Shown here: positions 43,922-54,468 of the stretch, piece by piece
How positions within the stretch are numbered: position 1 is the stretch's first letter
How the letters are laid out: the number at the start of each line of letters is the position of its first letter
DNA from: Pycnococcus provasolii
Lineage: Eukaryota > Chlorophyta > Pseudoscourfieldiophyceae > Pseudoscourfieldiales
Direction: 5' to 3'
NCBI GenBank assembly: GCA_049487715.1
Contig: CP150570.1
Location: 124,001 to 188,000, forward strand
Length of the DNA stretch: 64,000 nt
Made by a program: the position numbers and the translations under genes
Notes under the pieces: generated by a model
Seen by the model: the letters and a program-made list of their open reading frames with translations, nothing else
Database searches by the model: none
What the model was told of the DNA's origin: nothing

Positions 43922-46507
43922 TTAGTCTTCACGCTGCGTCGGCGTCGCTGGCGCGGGAAACGGCGCGCCGGTGATGAACGGGTGTGCAAGAGCCTGCTCG
44001 GGTGTCCACCTGTCACGTGGGTCGAGAGCAAGAAGGCCAAGCAGAAAGTCCAGAAAGCATGCGCGCTGTGCCTTCACTTCCGAAGGCACGTTGTCCGTGC
44101 GTCCCTCGTGCGGGTACTGTGCCACAATCCCCGCGAGGTTCATGCAAGGGAAGTAGCGCTTTCCAACAGCCACGGAACTGCCGTGGCAAGCCTCGTACTC
44201 TCGCTGGCTCATCAGCACGTAAGAGCACGTCGCGCTCGTGTACGCCCAAGACGACGGGTTGTGCAACGGAGGGGGTGGGTGCGGCGGAAGGCTTCCCGGA
44301 CCTTGAGGAGGCAAGCTGGGAAGGTAGGCACGTCGGCTCGTGCTGCTGGTCGTCGTCGCAGTCGCCGGCGCCGGCGCCGCGGCGGCGGCACCTCCTCCAC
44401 CAGCCCCCGCTCTTGCCGCTGAAGCTGGTGCCGCGGCAGCAGCAGCCGACGTGGCGGCCACCGCCGCCACCACCGCAGCGGCAGCCGCGCCAGCGGTGCC
44501 ACCAGCGCCCACGGAAAGCCCGTGTGGGCCACGGGTCGTCGTGCGAGGCTGCGAGGCATCCGCCGCCGCCGCACCGCCAGGCGCCGCCGTGACGAATCCG
44601 TCTCCTATCACCACCACGTCGCCTCCAATGCCGCACGAGTGCCGCGGTGGTGGTACCGGTGGTGGTGGTGGCGGTGGCGCCGCCGGCGCCGCCGCCGCCG
44701 CCGCCGCACTGGCGGTCACGTTCGCAGCAGCATTCTTGTGGTAGAAGAACTTCCACGTCTCCTTTCCCTGCGCCAGCTGCGTGTTGCTAGGCATGCCGAG
44801 CGTCTCGACGATGCGGCACAGAAGGTTGTACTCACTCGCACCAGGAAACAGCGGCAAGCCGAGAAAGAGCTCCGCAGCCACGCAGCCGAGACTCCACATG
44901 TCGATCGCGCAGTCGTAGCTTGAACACGTAATCACCTCCGGGCTACGGTAGAAGCGGCTCTGCACGTAGCTGTACACAGTCTTGTTCGTGAAGCACGCGC
45001 TGCCGAAATCAATCAACTTGACGTCGCCCGACGTGTCTAGGCGGCGAAGCAGGATGTTCTCAGGCTTTAGGTCACAGTGCACGACGCGCGCCTGCCGCAG
45101 CGTCTGCAGCGCCTGCAGAATCTGGTTCAGAAAAACGCGAACAAGATTCAAGCTGAGCCCCTTGAATCCGTTGTGCCGAATGAGCTCGTACAGATTCACC
45201 GAGAGCTCCTCGAAGACTAGGCAGAGGTGCTTTTGAAACACGAAGTAGTCCATCATGCGAACGATAGGCCGCTCGCCATTCGGGTCGTAGCGTGTGTTCA
45301 GCATCTGCACGATGGAGATCTCCACGCGCGCCTGGTGGTAGTACGCCGGCTGGTTCTTGATCACCTTAACGGCGACCGTCTTTCCCGTTTCGGAATCCGT
45401 GCAGCGCACCACCTGGCCGAACGTTCCGCTGCCGAGCATGTCTGTGACGGTGTACCGTCGTGGCGGACGTGAAGAGGGATCTCCTGACGGCGGTGCGTTG
45501 TTCGCTTCTGAAGCAGGAGGGGGAGGTGGAAGATGAGCAGCGGTTGCAGCTGCGGCTGCGGCTGCTGTTCCGCTGCTTGCCGGAGGGGGAAGAGGGGCAG
45601 TGGTTGCAGCTGCGGCAGCAGCAGCAGCAGCAGCAGCACCACCACCCCCTGTTCCTCTTGCATTGGTTGGCTCGAGTGCCATGTTCACGTAGAGGATGAG
45701 GTCGTTGTGTTCGTTGTCGTACCCGTGGTTGAGGCACGCGCGTCCGTTCTTGGTGAGCAGTCTTCTCGGGTTAAATGCGGAGTTGTAGTGAAATCCGCTT
45801 GGATTGCACCTCTGGTAGAAGTTCACGAGGTGCTGCGTGGTAAGTCGCGCAGGCCGGTTCGCGGCGTCTCGTGAGTTTGTTGTTGACGCGTGTACCGCGG
45901 TGAAGAGCGGCGTTCCTTGGCTCGTGCTTCCGTCGCGTCGTCTCCGTCTGGTTTCCCGCTCCATTTTTTCATCTTGCGTGAGTCCGTCGTCGTCGTCGTC
46001 GTCGTCGTTGTTGTTGTTGTTGTTGTCGTTGTCGTTGTCGTTGTTGTCGTCCTCCGCGTTGTCGTGGTACCTCTTGAATCTGCGAGGTTGCAGAGCAGCA
46101 TTCACAAATTTTCCCGTGGATGATGAAACTTGCATTCCACCAGACTGAAGGGCCGAAGCGGAAGAAGATTGAGGACGGTGCCTATTATCCGCACCACCAC
46201 CACCTGCGCCCAACATGAGAGATGCACCACCACCACCACCACCAACCACTCCTCCTCCTCCTGCGCCATGACGACCTTTGATTTCCAACGAAGCGGACCC
46301 TGACGAAGGAGGAGGAGGGTCTGACTGACGACCAACAACTCCCTGAGCTCCAAGAGCAGAAGCACCAAGTACTCCTGCAGAAGCAGCGGACACGGACCCT
46401 GCAGCGGACGAAGGAGGTAAGTGCTTTGCATTATTATTCGACGCATCCGCATCCACGCGTATCTGTATTCTAGGCATGGATGCCTCGTGGAGTAGCGACG
46501 AGGACAT
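43922..46507 (-). CDS. YAK1: YAK1/DYRK-family dual-specificity kinase
   Basis: This 861-aa kinase has the N-lobe YTVTDMLGSGTFGQVVRCTD with VAVKVIKNQ, the catalytic loop VVHCDLKPENILL, IDFGSACF and the DYRK activation loop YSYVQSRFYRSPEV, whose second Tyr is autophosphorylated. AELFLGLPLFPGASEYNLL is typical of YAK1. YAK1 acts in growth and stress signalling downstream of TOR/PKA. Poly-Asp/Asn, poly-Ala, poly-Pro and Gly-rich tracts from triplet repeats fill the N-terminus. A 170-residue Ala/Pro/Gly insert interrupts the C-lobe between TWKFFYHKN and the YFPCMNLAGIVAQYP end. ATG 46507 is the first true start; PRIQIRVD follows soon after. Confidence 0.9.
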   Translation of the reverse strand: MSSSLLHEASMPRIQIRVDADASNNNAKHLPPSSAAGSVSAASAGVLGASALGAQGVVGRQSDPPPPSSGSASLEIKGRHGAGGGGVVGGGGGGASLMLGAGGGGADNRHRPQSSSASALQSGGMQVSSSTGKFVNAALQPRRFKRYHDNAEDDNNDNDNDNNNNNNDDDDDDDGLTQDEKMERETRRRRRDGSTSQGTPLFTAVHASTTNSRDAANRPARLTTQHLVNFYQRCNPSGFHYNSAFNPRRLLTKNGRACLNHGYDNEHNDLILYVNMALEPTNARGTGGGGAAAAAAAAAAATTAPLPPPASSGTAAAAAAATAAHLPPPPPASEANNAPPSGDPSSRPPRRYTVTDMLGSGTFGQVVRCTDSETGKTVAVKVIKNQPAYYHQARVEISIVQMLNTRYDPNGERPIVRMMDYFVFQKHLCLVFEELSVNLYELIRHNGFKGLSLNLVRVFLNQILQALQTLRQARVVHCDLKPENILLRRLDTSGDVKLIDFGSACFTNKTVYSYVQSRFYRSPEVITCSSYDCAIDMWSLGCVAAELFLGLPLFPGASEYNLLCRIVETLGMPSNTQLAQGKETWKFFYHKNAAANVTASAAAAAAAPAAPPPPPPPVPPPRHSCGIGGDVVVIGDGFVTAAPGGAAAADASQPRTTTRGPHGLSVGAGGTAGAAAAAVVAAVAATSAAAAAAPASAARAGAGGGGAAAAAPAPATATTTSSTSRRAYLPSLPPQGPGSLPPHPPPPLHNPSSWAYTSATCSYVLMSQREYEACHGSSVAVGKRYFPCMNLAGIVAQYPHEGRTDNVPSEVKAQRACFLDFLLGLLALDPRDRWTPEQALAHPFITGAPFPAPATPTQRED

Positions 46508-47191
46508 GCCTGCTTTCAATTATAAATTGGAGGGCGAGGGAGAGCGAGAAGAGGCCAAGAGGGTGGGTCCCGACCTAAAGTCCCACACACAAATGGACTC
46601 CAGAGCACACAGGGGACTCAACTGTGGACGCGTTCCCAGGCGTTGTGTTGTTTCCCCCCGGGGGACCCGTTCGTTGGCGCGTGGCCTGCTTCCCCCTCGC
46701 GAGTAGCCTAAATTTGAGCATCTTTTTTAGTTCATCACAGGGGCCCCACCTGGACCACAGCCCAGGGGACGACAAGCAAGCAGATGCATGAAGGGAGAGA
46801 TCACGTGACCTCATGCATGCATGGGCCCTAACCCTAGTTCTAACCCTAGTCTTAACCCTAACCCTAACCCTAACCCTAACCCTAGTTCTAACCCTAACCC
46901 TAACCATTACCCTAACCCTAACCATTACCCTAATCTGCCTGCCTGTGTCTGGTTCTGGTTCTGTCCTCCTTCCTGTGTGTGGTGGTTAAGGTAGGTTTGC
47001 GTCCCTTCAAAGAGACTCCTCTGCCCCCTTCCATTGGGATTCCCGCGGAATTTCCCAGAAGGCGTCACCGTCACCACCCGTCGTGCTCGCTCTTTTGCCT
47101 TCGTCGTCGCTGCTGCTGGTGTATCTGCTGTGCTCTGCTCGTTCGTTCGTTTCTGCCTCTTGTATCTGTCTGCCTATTTGGTTTGCGAATC
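46508..47191. repeat. Divergent promoter with telomeric CCCTAA array
   Basis: CCCTAA units, some as CTAGTT or CATTAC variants, run from about 46826 to 46935. They lie between divergent YAK1 and UBE2K genes. Otherwise the region is GC-rich with no gene. Confidence 0.9.
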
Positions 47192-47767
47192 ATGGACCGC
47201 GCTCGCGTGATGAAGGAGCTGACGGAAGTCGCGAAAGATACGTCGTCGGGAATCACCGTGCGCACCATCGGCGACTCGCTCTCGCACCTCGAAGGCACGC
47301 TCGAGGGGCCGAAAGATACGGTGTACGATGGGGGGCACTTCGTACTCGACATACAACTTACAGACAGCTACCCGTTCGAACCGCCGAAAATACAGTTCAA
47401 GAATAAAGTCTACCACCCAAACGTTTCCAGCCAGACTGGAACCATCTGCCTGGACATCTTGAAAGACCAGTGGAGTCCCGCGCTCACCATCAAAACCGCG
47501 CTCCTGAGCATACAGGCGCTGCTGAGCAGCCCGGAGCCGAACGACCCGCAGGACGCCGTCGTCGCATCGCAGTACCTCAAAGACCGACCGCTCTTCGACA
47601 GCACAGCCAGAGACTGGACGGCTACGTACGCCGTCAAAAAGGACGGCACGGAGGCTCTCAAAAAACTCATGGAAATGGGATTCGACGAGGCGAGCTGCAA
47701 GGCGGCTCTCGACAAGGCGAACGGGGACGAACAACAGGCGCTGGAGATTATCCTCAGTGGCGCATGA
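47192..47767 (+). CDS. UBC27: Ubiquitin-conjugating enzyme E2 with UBA domain (UBE2K/UBC27)
   Basis: This 191-aa E2 has the catalytic fold at about 1-150: YPFEPPKIQFKNKVYHPNVSSQTGTICLDIL with HPN at 75-77 and active-site Cys86. A UBA domain (residues about 150-191, GTEALKKLMEMGFDEASCKAALDKANGDEQQALEIIL) follows. The E2-25K/UBE2K class makes Lys48-linked chains. Length matches plant UBC27. The ATG at 47192 starts the conserved MDRARVMKEL; the upstream frame is Cys/Arg-rich and not conserved. Confidence 0.95.
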   Translation: MDRARVMKELTEVAKDTSSGITVRTIGDSLSHLEGTLEGPKDTVYDGGHFVLDIQLTDSYPFEPPKIQFKNKVYHPNVSSQTGTICLDILKDQWSPALTIKTALLSIQALLSSPEPNDPQDAVVASQYLKDRPLFDSTARDWTATYAVKKDGTEALKKLMEMGFDEASCKAALDKANGDEQQALEIILSGA

Positions 47768-49162
47768 CGAGTTGCTGTAAACGTGTGATTGCTCATTCAA
47801 GAGTTGAACGTGCTTTACTTCGTCCAACAACAGGTCGTCCAATCACACACCACTCACATTCCCCAACCAGCGCATGTTTACGTCGCGCTGGTGATTTCGA
47901 ACGTGCTATTATGGCGTCGTGAGAGCTCCGCTTGCGCTTATTGCCAGTCGTTGTCGTCGCCACCACCGCCAACGGTGCATGATGAACCTGCTCCACCTTA
48001 TTCTGGTGGTAAATTTGTAGAGAAAACAATTCTCCTGGGGATCCGTCGTGGAATCATTCCCCCTAAGGCCAAGGGGAAAGGGCCGCGCGGGATCCCGGTC
48101 GGCGTGAATCTATCGCACGCGTGCGAAAATCAATGGCGGACTTCACAGTTTCGGTTGCGCTATCTATAGGATACGACGTTTGAAATTTGCCGGAGTGCCG
48201 GCCACCCGCGTGCGGGGGGCGCGGCGCGGGTCAACACCACCCACCACCTGCCCACCTCGCCCCGACACGTGGTGGTGCAGGTGGAGCCCAGGAGCCGTGG
48301 AGGTGGTGTTGAGTGGACGTTTGCTCTGTTGAGCGAAACCAAGGAGGAGCTGGCCCCGAACTCTGGAACCCCGAACTTTGGAGCCCCGAACCCTGGACCA
48401 ACTGACGCGTGAAGTCACGAGGATCGCGAGTGATTACGCGAACATCATCATGGGGGGCGAGCGGCGTTTGGTATCAAGGTGACCGAAGACAAAAGCCAGG
48501 TCACGCTCACCCCGACAGCTGAGAGATGCGATGGCGGCCACTACCAGTGGTTCTTACTACTTTACACTCACTTCCAGCGTGGCTTAACTTAAGGCTCTTA
48601 AGGTCAAGTCCACGTCTGCAGAAGTGCTTGGGTTTCAGTCAGAAACACGCCGCGATGGCTTTTACGAGGCTATTATCGCCGCGTCGAAGTACACGAAGTC
48701 CGCGTCGCTACGTCCCAACGAACGACGCGATGCGTGCACGTCGTTATTGAACGAGGTGCGATGGTAAACATCGCGGTGGTGATCAAGGCAGTGACAGGGA
48801 GTGCACTTGTCATTGACATGTTGCATAAGCCACAAGATGTTTGCAGCTATGTGAAAATAACCAAAGAAAGTTTCTGAAAAATACCAATCTTTGAGCATTG
48901 ATTGTGGGCGAGCCTCGCCGGGTGAGGCTCGAGCTCCAACGGGATCTACAAGTCGGCAGATTCCTGGACAAAATTGGTCGGCAGACCATATAAGTCCATG
49001 GACATCTGTTGGTGGCTATTATGACCTGGTGGTTATGGATGGCAACTGGCAAGGAGGCGAAACACGGTCCAGAGAAAAACAAACACAACAAGTGAGTGAT
49101 CAACTTCTTAAATAAATAATAGAACTTGTTTTCTTTTTATATAAAACGAAGAAAACAAACTT
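47768..49162. other. 1.4-kb intergenic region, no supported gene
   Basis: It contains GGGATCC motifs near 48040 and 48088, a GGAACCCCGAAC-type direct repeat near 48355-48405, and short frames on both strands without motifs. It may include an old, unrecognised insertion. Confidence 0.4.
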
Positions 49163-52100
49163 TTATGCTCGTCGCCCCGGATTTGGCGGGGGTGACACGC
49201 CCGGTGACGTCGTCGCCTCCGAAGGGGCATCCACTCGAGAGGCGAGTGGTGGAGTCACGGTTCCCGCGGGAACCGTGCTTAACAGCCAAGTGAACGCCGC
49301 CGCCCAGTCGTCGCGGCTCAGGCCGTTGCCAGCCGACGGTACCTGAAGATCGACGTCGTCAACACCTTCCTTACCCACCAACGAGAGCACGTCGGTGGCA
49401 TTCACACCGGTGCGATGCTTCGAGGCGATTCCATCCAGGCGGCCTGTCTCCACGGATGCAATCTGTGCCACCATGACATCTTTTGCCGCACGCGAGCGAT
49501 TCGTGCCCCAGTAGATTTTGTCGAGCGCATCTGACACCCAGAGCACGCGGGTCGCCGGCTTTTTGTTCTGCGTGTGCTTGATGAAGGATGCGCCTTTCTT
49601 CAGCGCTTTGCGGAAACGCTCCGCACTTTCCTCCTGCGGTGATGGCGGCATCGAAGACGGTAGAGTGTCCGCCGCCACTGGTGTCGGCTGCACGGGCGTC
49701 CACACGGGCGTCGCCCTCTCAGGAGTCTTAGATCGAGATCGAGAGTGAGATCGATCCCTAGACTTCTCCCTGTGCGAAGACCTCTCCTTCCTCCCCTTCC
49801 CCTTCTCCTCCTTCGCGGTGGCATCCGCTGACGCGGAAGGCTCGCCCGGTTTTGACGCTGACGTGAAATGTGACGTAATGAAGCTGCTAGACCCCCTTTC
49901 TCGGGGCGCAGGAGCCTCCACCGAAGGCTTTGATGGACTCTGCGCGGCTGCGCGTGCGGCAGACTTGTACGTCTCAACCTTGTTTCTCAGAGACTCCAGC
50001 TCGGACTCCAGCGCGCCCACCTGAGCTCGGTACGTTTCCTTCTCCCTCTCATTGCTCGCAGCCTGCTTGCGAAGTTCCAAGATTTCCGTCTCACCCACAA
50101 CGCCGCCGGTGGCACTACCCCCCGCAGCCTGTGCACGGGCAAGGGTTTCCTCAGCCGCGCCACGGGCCGCACGCTCGCCCGAAAGCTTAGTCTCCAGCTG
50201 CTGAAGTCGCACGTGCGTGGCACGCGCGAACCTGAGGCTCGTCTCCGCGGATGCGCGCTGCGCCTTCTCGTCGGAAAGCGCGACACGCAGCCTATCCACC
50301 TCCTCCGCGTCGCCGCCTTCCACGCCAATTCCAAAGGGAATGTCGCCGCGCGCGATGGACGCGAGCACCTCGTAGTCACCCGAGCGCCCAACCACGCTCG
50401 ATTCAAGACCTTCCAATTCCGATGCACCCGACTGCAGCAACTCAGTCGCACGCTTCATTTCGCGCTCCGCGACTGCCATCTGCTCGTCGCGTGCACTTAT
50501 AGCGCGCGCCGCCTCGGCGGTGATGCGCTGCACCTCCGCTTCCTTCTCCTCGAGACGTGCGTTGCTGAAGCTCTGCGAGGGACGAATATCCACGTCCACG
50601 TCAAACTGCCTGAGCATCATTGGGGGCGAGTGGGCAATTTTGGCACCAGGGGCTGACATGGCGTACCACCACGCCTGACGCCATCGGCGACGCGCGCGCT
50701 TCTTAGCCTCGGAATCTCTTCGCTCGGACCAGCGCAGCGTTGCGGAAACCTCAAGGGCATTATCTTCGCCGGCGGGGCGCGTACCGCCGAGGCGAGCCGT
50801 GTTCGCGATGAGCTCCTCGAGTTTCGTGTTATCGTAAGACGAAGATGGAGCTGCCAAACTCTGCTTCGCCGCCTTCTCGCGCAGCTGCCGCGTCTCCGCT
50901 TCCAACGCCTCGACTTTGTCCCGAGCGTCGTCGAGCAGCTTAGACTCGCTCGATTTCTGCCTTTCCAACTTCATCCTGAGATCCGCCAGCTCCTTCTGCG
51001 ATGTCACGGAGTCATCCGTGATTCGCTTGCGCTCCTGCACCTGCTCTGCTAGCTCGTCGTCGCGAATTGCGAGCGACGCTCGCGTCTGCTCAAGAGTCGA
51101 CTTCAGCTGCGCGATGCTATCTTCGCGCTCCTCGAGTGCCTTAGCACGCTCGTCCAGCTGTACCTCCAGAGTCTTTGCACGATCCGCCGCCGCACGAGCA
51201 GACTCCGCCTCGCGCGTGAGCTCGCTCAGCCGCTCCTCAAGGTTGGACACGGTGGCGGCAGTTGCCGCATCCTGGGCACCGGCAGATGCGACGCGCAGCT
51301 GCAGCTTCTCGAGCTCCTCACCCTTCGCCTTGAGAGCATCGCGCGCATCCTTCAGCTCCGCCTCGACGAGAGCAAGCTTCTCTTCCGCCGCTCGGAGCTT
51401 TGTCTGTGCGCGCGTGCGCTCGTCTTCGAGGCGCTCGTTCATCATGTCCTCCATGCGCTTAATTTTGCTCGGGCTCGCCGCAGCTTTCCTGGCAAGCTCG
51501 TCGGACAATGTAGACGACTTGGACTCAGCCGCCGCAAGCTTCTCCTTCGTCTCCGCAAGCTGCGACTCGACAGCCGCCTTCTCCGCCGCCAGTCGCGGTG
51601 TGTCACCTGCCCCGGACATGCCGCGAGACAATTGTTTGGCGAGGGTGGAACCAGCCTCCTCGACTGCGGTCGACCCTGCCCTAGCAAGGCCAGGGCTACC
51701 AGACGATAGCTGAGCACTGAGCTGGGCGCGTACATCCGCGAGCTCCGCCTCGAGACGATCCACCTCCGCCTCACGCTCATCCAGCTCCGATTCGAGGCGC
51801 GAGCGCTCAGCCTCGACAGACTCGATAATGCTCTCGAGCCTGGTCTTCTTGCCACCCTCGCGGCCTTCCGCATCCTTCAGGCTGTCCTCCACCGCCTTGC
51901 TCAGCGATTCCTTCATCTGCGTGGCCATCTCCTCCTTCTCCAGCGCCATGGTAGAAAGCTGCGACTCCAGGCCCGCCACACGGCTCTTGAGCTCCGAGAT
52001 CTCGCCACGGGAGCGAGATGTGTTGGACTGCGCCGTAACGAGCGACGCCCTAGCGTCCGCTGCAGCGCTGCGCTCCCTTTCAATCTCCTCCTCGTGCTCC

Positions 52101-54057
52101 GCCACGAGGCGCTGCACTTGAGCGAGGTGCTCGTCGCGAAGCTCCTCCACTTTCCGACGACTTTCCGCGCGCGCGCTCACAATATCCTGGGCGTGCGCCG
52201 TCTTGAGGCGAGAGACGGCACTTGACCCTCCCGACACGTCCTCGCCGTATGGGCTGTTCTTCGCAGCTCGCAGTGCCGCCTCCGCCTCGATCTCCTCGGC
52301 ATACCTTGCCTCGACGCGTCGCATCTCAATGTCGTGCTGCTCCTTGAGAGCCTTCAGCGCCTTGCGCTGCTCCTCCTCCGCAAGCGACCACACCTTTGCG
52401 ATGCCCGCCTCGAGCGCGCGCGTCAGCTCCTCGCTGTGCTCCGCCTTAAGTTGGTCAATTTGCCTGCTGAACCTGGTGGCCTCCTCGCCCCGCGCGACGT
52501 TCACCGCGGACGTGATCTTGGCAAGCATTTCTCGGCGCACCTCCGCACGGTGCTGCAGCACCTTCGCCGCCATCTCGGCATGAAGCTGCGCTATGCGCGC
52601 CTGGCTTGCAGACAGCTCTTCGCTCATCTCGCGACCGACCTCGTAGCGAACGGACTCCGTCGCCTTGGAAAGCGCGGCGTTGTACTCGTCTCTCACCTCG
52701 ACGCGCGCCGCCTCGAGCGCGCCGGCGAATTCCTCGTCCGCCTGCCTTCGTCCATCCTCCTTGGCGCTGGCCAGCCGGCTCGAGAGCGACGCCTCCACCT
52801 CCGCCTTGGCTCGCGCGACGTCCGCCTCGTACTCGCGTCGCACCTGCTCTTTCGCTTGCTCCAAGTTCTTCCAGAACTCGCGCTCCACCTCGCTGCGCAC
52901 GCGTCTTTCCGTCTGCCTTGCGTCCTCGAGCTTGGCGCGCGCCTCGCCGGCAGTGCCCTCAAGTTCGCGCATGCGTTCCTCGAGCGCCTCCTGCTCCCTC
53001 TTCCACTGCCTTATGTCAATGCGCTTTGGATTGTAGATCTTGATGTGCTTCTTCGCCACCTCCTCCTGCTCGAGCGCCTTGTCTCGCGCTGCTTCCGTGC
53101 TCTCGAGCTCCTTTCGCAACTCATCGATCTTTGCGTCACCTTCGGCGCGCGCCTGAGCAGCCGCGTCCGCGACAGCGGCATCAAACTCGCGCTGCACCTG
53201 CTCCTTGGCGTTGGCGAGTGCTGCGGAGAAGTCTCCCTCGGCCGCGCGTCGTCCCTCGGCACTTCCCGCCTTTCTTCCGTCGTCGTACGCCTCGTTTTTG
53301 ATGCGCTGCACGGCGCTTCTGCTCATGGTTCCTCCTGTGACGAAGGGCAGCGGTATGCGGAATCCAAGCTGCGTGTGCATCTGGTCGCCGAGTGCCCAAG
53401 CGAGTATGATGAGGCACAGCGCGGTGACTACCGCGGATGTGGGCACGCACCATAGCGCGAAGACGCAGAGCGCTCCGAGCGCGAGTCTGTTACGCAGCGC
53501 CTGTACCGAGTCACTTTCCCTATTATTATTTTCCGCAAGGCCGGCCGCGGACCTTGCCGCCGTATATTTTTGGTTCATATGAGCGGTTGGCGTTGAATGT
53601 GCACCCCCGCCGCCAACGTTGTCTCCATGAGCCGCATGCGTCTTACGGGAAGAGCGTCGAGGAGCAGCAGCTTTTGAGGAAGAGTTGTTTTTGAGCGAAC
53701 CATGAGGGTGCAAACCACCTGCAAGATCCTGTTCGCCACTGGCGCCACCGTACTTGTGAATTTGCGTACCCCCTAACGATCCGTCTCTTATTTCTATACT
53801 ACTTAAGAGACTTCGAAGAGACGACTCCGCAGGTGACGACGGACTCTGAGCGTGCGCCAGTTCGATCGAGAACGAGGGGAAGCCGCCACCATGCCCGTAA
53901 TCTGAGACTCGCCGAGCCGGGAGAATGCCCCTTGGTCCTGGGGCTGTGAGGGGGAGGGGGAAGGCGGAGGGGGAGGCGGAGGGGGAGGGAGGAAGGGGGA
54001 GGGGGGGCCACCTTGGGGAGGATCTGCTTCCGCCATCCGAAGCAGACGTCCTGCCAT
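49163..54057 (-). CDS. Membrane-anchored giant coiled coil with C-terminal PH domain
   Basis: The long frame lacks an ATG at its 5' end. A 46-nt exon (54057-54012, MAGRLLRMAEADPPQ) joined over a 68-nt GT-AG intron (54011-53944) to the exon 53943-49163 gives an in-frame 1608-aa protein. After a Ser/Gly-rich stretch comes one hydrophobic segment (LGALCVFALWCVPTSAVVTALCLIILAWAL), probably a membrane hairpin or anchor. About 1100 residues of heptad-rich coiled coil follow (RLESELDEREAEVDRLEAELADV and similar), interrupted once by a basic WRQAWWYAM insert. Near the C-terminus, RFRKALKKGASFIKHTQ...TRVLWVSDALDKIYWG resembles a PH domain that binds phosphoinositides. It could tether two membranes. 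No orthologue is recognised. Confidence 0.75.
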
Positions 54058-54378
54058 AAATTATGGTCGGCCAATTCTTCCTCGTGATTATTAGTTCAGG
54101 CACGGGCAGCCTCGAGGAGGGGCCCCTCTCCTCTCAAATTCCCGCCCTTCTTCTTCTCTGGTTTTTTTCCAACGGATACTTCACATGATTTGGCTTTGGG
54201 TTTACTGTAGGGGTTAGGGGTTTGAGGGGTTAGGGTTTCTCATCGTAACCCTAACCCTAATAAGGGTTCTTAGTTTTATTTCCCCTTGTTTTCCCGCACG
54301 CCATTTCTCTTTCTCACGTCATTTTATAATTTTTATTACAATTTGTCGTCTCGTATTTTAATATCGTGTGAAAGGAAC
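54058..54378. repeat. Head-to-head telomere-like repeats before SAM50
   Basis: GGGGTTAGGGGTTT-type units (about 54208-54240) are followed directly by CGTAACCCTAACCCTAA (54244-54260), so G-rich and C-rich telomeric strands meet. They lie between divergent genes. Confidence 0.8.
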
Positions 54379-54426
54379 ATGGCGTCACCTGCTCCTGCTC
54401 CTGCTCCTGATGACAACACTCCTCCT

Positions 54427-54468
<42 letters not shown>

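Noticed and set aside
46575-46925. A minus-strand frame coding VRVRVRTRVRVR
   Set aside because: It is a translation of the telomere-like CCCTAA array.
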